This document shows, one piece after another, positions 52,842 to 61,024 of a DNA stretch of 64,000 bases (positions are counted from its first letter, which is position 1; each line of letters opens with the position of its first letter). Both the position numbers and the translations under genes were made by a program. The DNA is from CAWKEY01 sp963696315. GTDB lineage: Bacteria; Pseudomonadota; Gammaproteobacteria; Methylococcales; Methylomonadaceae. The stretch lies in assembly GCA_963696315.1 (NCBI GenBank), contig CAVOJU010000025.1, forward strand, positions 76,364-140,363, read 5' to 3'. Under the pieces are notes generated by a model. The model was given only the letters and a program-made list of their open reading frames with translations. It was not told the DNA's origin and did not search any database.

Positions 52842-53575
52842 CCAAACTAGCCATTATTGGCGGCACCGGCCTGACCCAGCTGAGCGCTTTACGCATCATC
52901 AAGCGGGATCAGCTGACTACGCCTTACGGCTCACCCTCGGCCGACTTTATTACCGGCGAACTGAATCATCAAGAAGTGGTTTTTTTGGCCAGACACGGCA
53001 ATCCGCACCGTTTTGCGCCGCATAATATCAATTATCGCGCCAATATTTGGGGCCTGAAACAACTGGGCGTTGAACAAATCATCGCCGTTGCCGCTGTTGG
53101 CGGCATCACGCCTCAAATGGCGCCTTCGCATATTGCCATCCCTGATCAGATTATTGATTACAGCTATGACCGCAAGCATACTTTCTTTGACGATGAAACC
53201 GATCCGGTCACGCATATCGACTTTACGTATCCTTACACTCAGGCTCTGCGTGCGCGTTTAATTACTGCCGCCGCCAAGGCCCATATAAAACTCAGCCCGC
53301 TGGGTACTTATGGCTGCGCCCAGGGTCCTCGCCTGGAAACGGCAGCAGAAATTCGCCGCATGGAACGGGATGGCTGTGATCTTGTGGGCATGACCGGCAT
53401 GCCTGAAGCGGCGCTGGCCAGAGAGCTGGGTATCGATTATGCGGCGATTGCCGTCATCGCCAACTGGGCGGCAGGCAAAATTGAGGGCGAAATTACCATG
53501 GCTGAAATTGAAGAGCATCTGCACAAAGGCATGATTGATACGGCCGAGCTGCTCAAGAGCTTTGTATCGCTATAG
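52838..53575 (+). CDS. S-methyl-5'-thioinosine phosphorylase
   Basis: Phosphorylase of 245 residues that splits methylthioinosine to hypoxanthine and methylthioribose-1-phosphate. It begins TKLAIIGGTGLTQLS, contains FLARHGNPHRFAPHNINYRA, and has YGCAQGPRLETAAEIRRMER then GMTGMPEAALARELGIDYA. The length and the ANWAAG segment match the gammaproteobacterial methylthioinosine type rather than human-type adenosine MTAP. It overlaps hpt by four bases, a pair that feeds hypoxanthine directly into salvage. Confidence 0.88.
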   Translation: MTKLAIIGGTGLTQLSALRIIKRDQLTTPYGSPSADFITGELNHQEVVFLARHGNPHRFAPHNINYRANIWGLKQLGVEQIIAVAAVGGITPQMAPSHIAIPDQIIDYSYDRKHTFFDDETDPVTHIDFTYPYTQALRARLITAAAKAHIKLSPLGTYGCAQGPRLETAAEIRRMERDGCDLVGMTGMPEAALARELGIDYAAIAVIANWAAGKIEGEITMAEIEEHLHKGMIDTAELLKSFVSL

Positions 53576-53816
53576 CGCAACTCAATGCCGGCATGACGGG
53601 GCTTAGATCAGCCTGGACTGCTCAGCCCCTTCCGGCACGCCGCCATCCATTAGAGCTGCATTGTCCTGAGCTACATCCCTGTAGGCAAGTGACTGGGGAA
53701 GATAAGTAAATCCAAGGAGTACGAGGGTTAACCGGCAGGAGCTTCAGTGGTCTGATGAATAATCACGTCCATGGCCGACCGCTTGGGACTTTTTTTGCAT
53801 GACTGTTTAAACGCCG

Positions 53817-54047
53817 TTAAAAACCAAATTCGGATTCATCAAAATCATCGAATTGTTCTTTCAGTCGTTTCTTTTCCCAATAAATCTCAATCTTTCTGCG
53901 CGCATCTCTTTTTATGGTTTCTTTCTCAATACCATCGGCAAGGGCAACATATTCACTGTCTTCAAACAAATCGTCGTCGTCATGCTCGATTTCAGGATTG
54001 GGTGCTGCGCTCACATCACTAGTTGCTTTGGAAGATGTTTTGGTCAT
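53817..54047 (-). CDS. PA3496-family small protein
   Basis: Protein of 76 residues from the ATG at 54047. A longer reading from 54104 would add an unlikely N-terminus. It is acidic at first (HDDDDLFEDSEYVAL) and then carries the family core RRKIEIYWEKKRLKEQFDDF. The function is unknown; the family occurs in gammaproteobacteria. The gene lies downstream of rimK on the same strand, with 83 bases between them. Confidence 0.65.
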   Translation of the reverse strand: MTKTSSKATSDVSAAPNPEIEHDDDDLFEDSEYVALADGIEKETIKRDARRKIEIYWEKKRLKEQFDDFDESEFGF

Positions 54048-54130
54048 TGTAAAACTCACAGTTACAGAAAGTTGCTTTGTAAATCCTGACCAAAGGGATG
54101 TCAAGAAAAAAAACTATCTTTTGAAAATTG

Positions 54131-55063
54131 CTAGCCTTTGCCGCGGGTGCGCGTCCGTGTAGGCGATTTATGTTTCAAGGATTCCAGCGACTCAAAACGT
54201 TTTTCAATGAATTCGATGATCATGTCGGCAATATCCTTGCCGCTGGCGCCTTCAATGCCCCGCAAACCCGGCGATGAGTTGACTTCCATGATTACCGGCC
54301 CGTGGTTAGAGCGCAGCATATCAACACCACACACGTTCAGGCCCATGATTTTAGCTGCCCGTACGGCCGTTGAACGCTCTTCCGGCGTTAAGCGGATCAA
54401 CGAAGCCGAACCGCCGCGGTGCAAATTAGAACGGAATTCACCCGCCTCGCTCTGCCGCTTCATGGCAGCAACCACTTTATCGCCGACCACAAAGCAGCGG
54501 ATATCACTGCCGCCGGCTTCCTTGATAAATTCCTGCACCATAATGTTGGCTTTGAGCCCCATAAACGCCTGAATAACACTTTCTGCCGCATTATGGGTTT
54601 CTGCCAATACCACTCCAATGCCCTGGGTGCCTTCCAGTAGTTTGATCACCAGGGGCGCGCCACCGACCTGGGAAATCAAATCTTCAATATCATCCGGGTT
54701 ATTGGCAAAGCCCGTTACCGGCAATCCTATGCCTTTTCTGGCAAGCAATTGCACCGAACGCAATTTGTCGCGCGAACGGGATATGGCGACGGATTCATTC
54801 AACGGCAGCACATTCATCATTTCAAATTGCCTTAATACCGCTGTCCCGTAAAAAGTCACGGAGGCGCCGATACGCGGAATGACGGCATCAAAGCCTGTTA
54901 AATCCTCGCCCCGGTAATGAATGGACGGACTATGTGAGGTAATGTTCATATAGCAGCGCAACACATCAAGCACCCGCACCTGATGTCCGCGCGCAGTAGC
55001 TGCTTCAACCAGCCGTAAGGTTGAATACAATTTGGGATTGCGAGACAAAACGGCAATTTTCAT
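54131..55063 (-). CDS. rimK: Ribosomal protein S6 modification enzyme RimK
   Basis: ATP-grasp ligase of 310 residues that adds glutamates to the C-terminus of ribosomal protein S6. The N-terminus is MKIAVLSRNPKLYSTLRLVE. The ATP-grasp part includes GGAPLVIKLLEGTQGIGVVL and the metal-binding end GPVIMEVNSSPGLRGIEGA. The tail is basic and Arg/Thr-rich. The gene is complete. A transglycosylase gene lies 68 bases upstream on the same strand. Confidence 0.94.
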   Translation of the reverse strand: MKIAVLSRNPKLYSTLRLVEAATARGHQVRVLDVLRCYMNITSHSPSIHYRGEDLTGFDAVIPRIGASVTFYGTAVLRQFEMMNVLPLNESVAISRSRDKLRSVQLLARKGIGLPVTGFANNPDDIEDLISQVGGAPLVIKLLEGTQGIGVVLAETHNAAESVIQAFMGLKANIMVQEFIKEAGGSDIRCFVVGDKVVAAMKRQSEAGEFRSNLHRGGSASLIRLTPEERSTAVRAAKIMGLNVCGVDMLRSNHGPVIMEVNSSPGLRGIEGASGKDIADMIIEFIEKRFESLESLKHKSPTRTRTRGKG

Positions 55064-55131
55064 AAACAGTCAATTCCTGGACTTAACAAATAATCGATCG
55101 ATTATTTTGGCATGAAAGATGGTCTCAAGCA

Positions 55132-56331
55132 TTAGAAATCCGTTTGCAATCCGGGTATTCCGATACGCTGTATGCGAGCAGCATTGTTGCCCTCTTCATA
55201 AGCAGGTAATTTTCGTTCTTTTTGCCAGAGCCTGAATGCCAAGGCATAGGACAATACCCGAATGGGATAATCACGCGGTAACTGCTGCAAATAAGGCTGA
55301 ATGGTGACAAAATCGGTCGCACCGTATTGCTGCATGATAAAGCGCAAACCGCCATTCGCCGGGCCTATGTTGTAGGCCAGCAAGCCCAAAAACATATCAT
55401 CATGCATTTCGGCCAGATAATATTTCAATGTCGCCGCTGCAATAAAGGCATTATGCCGATGATCCAGCACTGACGGAGTGTTAACGCCCAGCCGTCTTCC
55501 CGCCTGCTCCATGATGGTTTTCGGCACCTGGGTAATTTGAAACAAGCCATGGCCGCCATCCTGGCTATCCCGGGGCATAAAGGAAGATTCGGTCGCGGCA
55601 ACGCCTTGCAGCAGATTCGGATCGATATCGAAGGCTTTGGCCGCTTGCAAAATGACCGGGTTATACGCCTCGGCGCGATCAACCATACGCTGCAATTGCT
55701 TGGCATCATAACGCCGGTAAGCCGCGTAGACCTGGTGCGCAAGAGTAACCCGGCTGGCTTCCTGCTTGCCGCCAACCAGGGTGCGAAAATGTCCATAGGC
55801 CAGTGTGAACTGATCATGCACGGCAAACCAGCCAATCAGCAGCGCCACCGCCGTAGCCAGAACCGGGGACAATACCGCCGCCCTGCCCTGTAACCATTTG
55901 CGCAGTCTCCACCAGCCTATCAGGATCAGCGCCGCCGCTAAAATCAAGACCAGCACACCCGAGGCGAAAGGCAGCAGACTGGAAAAGAAATGCGTCCCCG
56001 AAAACCAGTTGGCCGAATAACCCAAGATCACCATGATCAACGATACCGCAGTAATCACCAGTGCCGTGACTTCAAGCATTATCAGCGTCAGTTTGTGACC
56101 GACACCGGACGACGCCGGCGGGGGCAGGTTCTTTTCCGCCAATGGCCGCGCTGAACGCTTGGCTGCCTTGGGCCTCGCTTTAGCCCGAGTTGAGGGGCTT
56201 GTTGCTGCCCGGTTGCGCGGCGTAGTCGTTTTGTTCAACGGCAACGCCCTATCCGCCAATAATTTAATTGTTGTGAGTACATTGTATTGAATTTTCTGGA
56301 CATCATGTAAGACCAGCCATTTTACCATCAA
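55132..56331 (-). CDS. Membrane-bound lytic transglycosylase (SLT domain)
   Basis: Protein of 399 residues. The first 75 are basic and Ala/Arg/Lys/Pro-rich. Two or three membrane helices follow (about 80-105, 115-140, 150-165). The periplasmic SLT domain (about 220-380) has the catalytic Glu in GVAATESSFMPRD and continues with GGHGLFQITQVPKTIM and LAYNIGPANGG. It cleaves peptidoglycan. The first codon is uncertain, because a shorter start inside the basic region is possible. Confidence 0.82.
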   Translation of the reverse strand: MMVKWLVLHDVQKIQYNVLTTIKLLADRALPLNKTTTPRNRAATSPSTRAKARPKAAKRSARPLAEKNLPPPASSGVGHKLTLIMLEVTALVITAVSLIMVILGYSANWFSGTHFFSSLLPFASGVLVLILAAALILIGWWRLRKWLQGRAAVLSPVLATAVALLIGWFAVHDQFTLAYGHFRTLVGGKQEASRVTLAHQVYAAYRRYDAKQLQRMVDRAEAYNPVILQAAKAFDIDPNLLQGVAATESSFMPRDSQDGGHGLFQITQVPKTIMEQAGRRLGVNTPSVLDHRHNAFIAAATLKYYLAEMHDDMFLGLLAYNIGPANGGLRFIMQQYGATDFVTIQPYLQQLPRDYPIRVLSYALAFRLWQKERKLPAYEEGNNAARIQRIGIPGLQTDF

Positions 56332-56467
56332 GTCCTGGTTGACAAAAAATCGCTATAAAAGCACATGGATTTAACTGCCAAAAGGGATTAAACTCTGAAA
56401 AATGCTAGCTATTCAGCCTATCAAGCAAGTGGCGTTTGGTACCGCTCTGTCATTGGCAAGTTTCACT

Positions 56468-56529
56468 GTAGGAGCGACGCCCACGTCGCGACCGGTGGCT
56501 TCAAATCGCGACGTGGGCGTCGCTCCTAC
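56468..56529. repeat. REP-type perfect palindrome (REPIN-like)
   Basis: A perfect 24-bp inverted repeat (gtaggagcgacgcccacg at the start of the left arm) has a 14-base loop. The arm sequence gtaggagcgacgcc is typical of Pseudomonas-like REP elements. It lies between the transglycosylase gene and a small coiled-coil gene. Confidence 0.9.
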
Positions 56530-56603
56530 TGATGGTTACCAACATGCTGAACAGCTACGTTGTTATTTAATAAAAACTTCTCAGTCAAACAAAGAGGTGG
56601 AAC

Positions 56604-56867
56604 ATGTCATTAAAAACCGATTTTGAAAATTTACTGGACAAGCTGAACACACAACGTGAAGAAGCCCGCTTAAAACTGCATCTCGCCTCCATGGAAGTCA
56701 AGGATGAATTCGAGGAAGCCGAAAAGCAGTGGCAAACCATCAAAAATAAAGCCGCTGAAATCGCTGATGATTCGATAGAAACGTCCGAGGAATTTATAGC
56801 TAAAGCCAAAATAGTAGGCGAAGAACTTAAAGATACCTATCACCGCATCGCCAAGCGTCTGTCTTGA
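56604..56867 (+). CDS. Small coiled-coil protein of unknown function
   Basis: Protein of 87 residues, nearly all helix and coiled coil (EEARLKLHLASMEVKDEFEE ... AKAKIVGEELKDTYHRIAKR). It is acidic in the middle and has no membrane segment or signal. A ribosome site (gaggtgg) precedes the ATG. Short coiled-coil proteins of this kind are common in gammaproteobacteria, with no known role. Confidence 0.65.
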   Translation: MSLKTDFENLLDKLNTQREEARLKLHLASMEVKDEFEEAEKQWQTIKNKAAEIADDSIETSEEFIAKAKIVGEELKDTYHRIAKRLS

Positions 56868-56942
56868 TAAATCCTCTCCGCTCTGAAAGCGCCACTTCAT
56901 TCCAGGACTGGCGCCACTCCCATGCAAAAGCAGTAATCAATC

Positions 56943-56971
56943 CAGGCGGTGACCGATAAGGTCGCCGCCTG
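56943..56971 (+). terminator. Terminator-like hairpin
   Basis: A 12-bp stem with one G-T pair (caggcggtgacc / ggtcgccgcctg) has a 5-base loop and is followed by TCTGTTT. It lies about 75 bases after the coiled-coil gene and before the mobile region. Confidence 0.55.
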
Positions 56972-57180
56972 TCTGTTTACAATCACCGGTCGAGTAGACC
57001 GGTTTCTTTCGACAAAATAACATCGTACTTGCCATGCTTTTCTGGAACGCCTCGCCGCACGCGGCTATTACGTGATTGCAAATAGTTTGTGCATCCCATC
57101 AATTGTTACCAAGCCCCTCTCAGAACCGTGCTGGCGCTATTTACGCACACGGCTCCTCATTAAGAACCTTATTCACAGAT

Positions 57181-57722
57181 TCAGAATAGGTTCACCAAGA
57201 GTCGAGGCCTCGGCAGCGGAAAACGCGCTAACAGTTGAGCAAACTTTGCCCAACTACAGCACCTTCTCCGGCCTCGTCGATTCAGCCATTTGTGCAGAAT
57301 GCGCTGCACTTGATAAAAGTACAGGCTTATCCCTCGGCTGTTATCGGTGACGCCATAGTAGCCGTAATGACCCCGCAATTTGCTGGCGGTCCGTTTCAGT
57401 AGTTCGGCGGTAGGCAGATTTCTGTTTTTCTTGAGCCATGCCCGGTAGGCTTTCAACTTGGCCGTCAGGCGTTTGCCGATCGTCTTCCGCTTCATCCGAA
57501 AGCGTTTACCGTCTCGCGTTCGTGAACAGTAATGGGTAAATCCTAGAAAATCAAAGGTCGCCGCCTTCTCTCCGCGCGCTTTAGCGCGTTTGACCGCAAA
57601 CGGACCAAATTCGAACCGTTGCGTTTTCTCCGGCGCTAAGGCGAGGCCAAACTGCTTGAGCCTGGCTTCCATGTCTATCTGAAATCGTTTGGCATCGGCT
57701 TCCTGTTGGCAACAGACGACAA
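57181..57722 (-). pseudogene. Outer group II RT/maturase, C-terminal fragment
   Basis: The last part of the RT. It begins VVCCQQEADAKRFQIDMEAR, right after the YADD catalytic motif that lies on the far side of the array. It contains the thumb and maturase region FDFLGFTHYCSRTRDGKRFR and GHYGYYGVTDNSRGI, and ends LARFPLPRPRLLVNLF. It is open to its stop. In the present sequence the frame is fed from the array, so no normal start exists. Domain V of the same intron follows within about 25 bases. Confidence 0.9.
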
Positions 57723-58518
57723 GTCGAGTCACCCGAGGGAACCACCCCCTCAGGTGCTCACAGAACCGGACGTGAACGTCTCCGCTCATCCGGCTCCTAT
57801 CGTCTAGCCGTTGCATACAGCAATTTCCAGTGAGCAAACAGATTCGGCTGTTTCCGCGCAATGCGATTCAACCACTGAGCTGCTCGTCTTTTATGATGCC
57901 GTAAGCGTTTGTATTTACGCGTCGCCCAAATAACTAAGCGCCGCTAATACAAAATGGCTTTGCTTGTTTCAATCCAATCCTCCCGTTTCCGGTTGTTTTC
58001 TTTAGTTCAAGCTGAACAATGCTTCCCCTTCGCTCCAATCCCATTACAGAATCTTCATCACTACTACGGGTCGCTCCGCCCCTGTGCTCCGCATTGGTAC
58101 TCTGACACTTGTGGGGCTTCCACTTGTGTTTCTCCCTTGGCATCGGAGCGACAGGTTCCCACGTTCCACATAAGAGCCTGAATTTAGTTCATGCCACCTT
58201 CATGCCGGATGCCATCTAGCCAGTAAACAGGTATCCGCTAGATTTATCCCGAAGTAACGACTACCCCTCGGTTTTGACATCATCCCTACGCTTTCGACAC
58301 TTCAGCAGTGGTTCACTTGCGTTCATCTCCTAAATTCCTACCTGACAAAGTCTTGCTCTGCCTTTTCCGTAACGCTCACCACAACAGCTCTTAACTGTTG
58401 CAGCTTACGGTGGTTTGAAACCTCCCCCTGTAGAGCGGTTTCGAGGGGCCCTCCCTCATCTCTTATGCAGCATAGCTGCACGGAGGACTTCGTCCTCCTG
58501 TGCGCCTTCGTGGCACAC
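57723..58518 (-). ncRNA. ORF-deleted group II intron, copy 1
   Basis: Ribozyme without its protein. The 5' end is GUGUG (58518 downwards). Domain V (57796-57762) starts gagccgga, with a GAGA tetraloop and a 2-base ca bulge. Domain VI (57730-57756) pairs cacctgaggg with ccctcgggtg. A bulged A at 57729 lies seven bases from the 3' end, the usual branch-point place, and the end is ...CGAC. Between domains III and V, the RT gene is reduced to its first codons (around AKPFCIS) and its last ~48 codons, RRLVIWATRKYKRLRHHKRR through to a TAG at 57797-57799. It could splice or move only with an RT supplied in trans. Confidence 0.88.
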
Positions 58519-59314
58519 GTCGAGTCACCCGAGGGAACCACCCCCTCAGGTGCTCACAGAACCGGACGTGAACGTCTCCGCTCATCCGGCTCCTATCGTC
58601 TAGCCGTTGCATACAGCAATTTCCAGTGAGCAAACAGATTCGGCTGTTTCCGCGCAATGCGATTCAACCACTGAGCTGCTCGTCTTTTATGATGCCGTAA
58701 GCGTTTGTATTTACGCGTCGCCCAAATAACTAAGCGCCGCTAATACAAAATGGCTTTGCTTGTTTCAATCCAATCCTCCCGTTTCCGGTTGTTTTCTTTA
58801 GTTCAAGCTGAACAATGCTTCCCCTTCGCTCCAATCCCATTACAGAATCTTCATCACTACTACGGGTCGCTCCGCCCCTGTGCTCCGCATTGGTACTCTG
58901 ACACTTGTGGGGCTTCCACTTGTGTTTCTCCCTTGGCATCGGAGCGACAGGTTCCCACGTTCCACATAAGAGCCTGAATTTAGTTCATGCCACCTTCATG
59001 CCGGATGCCATCTAGCCAGTAAACAGGTATCCGCTAGATTTATCCCGAAGTAACGACTACCCCTCGGTTTTGACATCATCCCTACGCTTTCGACACTTCA
59101 GCAGTGGTTCACTTGCGTTCATCTCCTAAATTCCTACCTGACAAAGTCTTGCTCTGCCTTTTCCGTAACGCTCACCACAACAGCTCTTAACTGTTGCAGC
59201 TTACGGTGGTTTGAAACCTCCCCCTGTAGAGCGGTTTCGAGGGGCCCTCCCTCATCTCTTATGCAGCATAGCTGCACGGAGGACTTCGTCCTCCTGTGTG
59301 CCTTCGTGGCACAC
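58519..59314 (-). ncRNA. ORF-deleted group II intron, copy 2
   Basis: Same architecture as copy 1, with domain V at 58558-58592. It has a T-for-C difference (plus strand GTGCC) close to the 5' end, near 59299, and otherwise matches copy 1 at the diagnostic sites. Confidence 0.88.
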
Positions 59315-60110
59315 GTCGAGTCACCCGAGGGAACCACCCCCTCAGGTGCTCACAGAACCGGACGTGAACGTCTCCGCTCATCCGGCTCCTATCGTCCAGC
59401 CGTTGCATACAGCACTTTCCAGTGAGCAAACAGATTCGGCTGTTTCCGCGCAATGCGATTCAACCACTGAGCTGCTCGTCTTTTATGATGCCGTAAGCGT
59501 TTGTATTTACGCGTCGCCCAAATAACTAAGCGCCGCTAATACAAAATGGCTTTGCTTGTTTCAATCCAATCCTCCCGTTTCCGGTTGTTTTCTTTAGTTC
59601 AAGCTGAACAATGCTTCCCCTTCGCTCCAATCCCATTACAGAATCTTCATCACTACTACGGGTCGCTCCGCCCCTGTGCTCCGCATTGGTACTCTGACAC
59701 TTGTGGGGCTTCCACTTGTGTTTCTCCCTTGGCATCGGAGCGACAGGTTCCCACGTTCCACATAAGAGCCTGAATTTAGTTCATGCCACCTTCATGCCGG
59801 ATGCCATCTAGCCAGTAAACAGGTATCCGCTAGATTTATCCCGAAGTAACGACTACCCCTCGGTTTTGACATCATCCCTACGCTTTCGACACTTCAGCAG
59901 TGGTTCACTTGCGTTCATCTCCTAAATTCCTACCTGACAAAGTCTTGCTCTGCCTTTTCCGTAACGCTCACCACAACAGCTCTTAACTGTTGCAGCTTAC
60001 GGTGGTTTGAAACCTCCCCCTGTAGAGCGGTTTCGAGGGGCCCTCCCTCATCTCTTATGCAGCATAGCTGCACGGAGGACTTCGTCCTCCTGTGCGCCTT
60101 CGTGGCACAC
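59315..60110 (-). ncRNA. ORF-deleted group II intron, copy 3
   Basis: Same architecture, with domain V at 59354-59388. It carries the C at 59397 and the ACTTT variant near 59413, shared with copy 4. The first of these changes AGA to GGA in the RT tail remnant. Confidence 0.88.
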
Positions 60111-60906
60111 GTCGAGTCACCCGAGGGAACCACCCCCTCAGGTGCTCACAGAACCGGACGTGAACGTCTCCGCTCATCCGGCTCCTATCGTCCAGCCGTT
60201 GCATACAGCACTTTCCAGTGAGCAAACAGATTCGGCTGTTTCCGCGCAATGCGATTCAACCACTGAGCTGCTCGTCTTTTATGATGCCGTAAGCGTTTGT
60301 ATTTACGCGTCGCCCAAATAACTAAGCGCCGCTAATACAAAATGGCTTTGCTTGTTTCAATCCAATCCTCCCGTTTCCGGTTGTTTTCTTTAGTTCAAGC
60401 TGAACAATGCTTCCCCTTCGCTCCAATCCCATTACAGAATCTTCATCACTACTACGGGTCGCTCCGCCCCTGTGCTCCGCATTGGTACTCTGACACTTGT
60501 GGGGCTTCCACTTGTGTTTCTCCCTTGGCATCGGAGCGACAGGTTCCCACGTTCCACATAAGAGCCTGAATTTAGTTCATGCCACCTTCATGCCGGATGC
60601 CATCTAGCCAGTAAACAGGTATCCGCTAGATTTATCCCGAAGTAACGACTACCCCTCGGTTTTGACATCATCCCTACGCTTTCGACACTTCAGCAGTGGT
60701 TCACTTGCGTTCATCTCCTAAATTCCTACCTGACAAAGTCTTGCTCTGCCTTTTCCGTAACGCTCACCACAACAGCTCTTAACTGTTGCAGCTTACGGTG
60801 GTTTGAAACCTCCCCCTGTAGAGCGGTTTCGAGGGGCCCTCCCTCATCTCTTATGCAGCATAGCTGCACGGAGGACTTCGTCCTCCTGTGCGCCTTCGTG
60901 GCACAC
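60111..60906 (-). ncRNA. ORF-deleted group II intron, copy 4
   Basis: Same architecture, with domain V at 60150-60184 and the variant bases of copy 3. On the minus strand this is the first copy. Its GUGUG start directly follows the RT codons for YADDC (...gatgattgt). Confidence 0.88.
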
Positions 60907-61024
60907 AATCATCCGCGTAGCGAATCAATCGGACATCACCGCCGCAGGTTTTCACAAACTTGCGTGTAAACCACAGATCAAGGCTGTAATGCAGATAGAG
61001 ATTGGCCAGCAGCGGCGAAATCAC
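60907..61024 (-). pseudogene. Outer group II RT, central fragment with the catalytic YADD
   Basis: About 39 codons between the two insertions. They read ISPLLANLYLHYSLDLWFTR and then TCGGDVRLIRYADDC, the RT blocks that hold the YADD catalytic aspartates. The left-hand neighbour in protein order (GTPQGGV) lies at 63268, beyond the recombinase element. The right-hand neighbour (VVCCQQ) lies at 57722, beyond the array. Confidence 0.9.

Larger units (their letters stand above)
57723..60906 (-). repeat. Four head-to-tail 796-bp group II intron copies
   Basis: The same 796-base unit is repeated four times with no spacer, at 57723, 58519, 59315 and 60111. Each junction reads ...ctcgac then gtgtgcc on the minus strand. 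Copies differ by single bases: copies 3 and 4 have C where 1 and 2 have T (57805 compared with 59397) and share an ACTTT/AATTT difference nearby. Copy 2 has GTGCC near the 5' end, where the others have GCGCC. These differences show that the array is not simply one read placed four times. Confidence 0.95.

Noticed and set aside
57934..60531. 69-residue frames repeated four times on the minus strand, and the 64-, 67- and 75-residue frames repeated with the same period
   Set aside because: They recur only because the 796-bp unit recurs. They lie in ribozyme domains and the RT remnant, and show no protein-family pattern.
57723..60906. A CRISPR array or satellite, because of the regular repeats
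   Set aside because: The unit is 796 bp with no spacers and folds as a group II intron.
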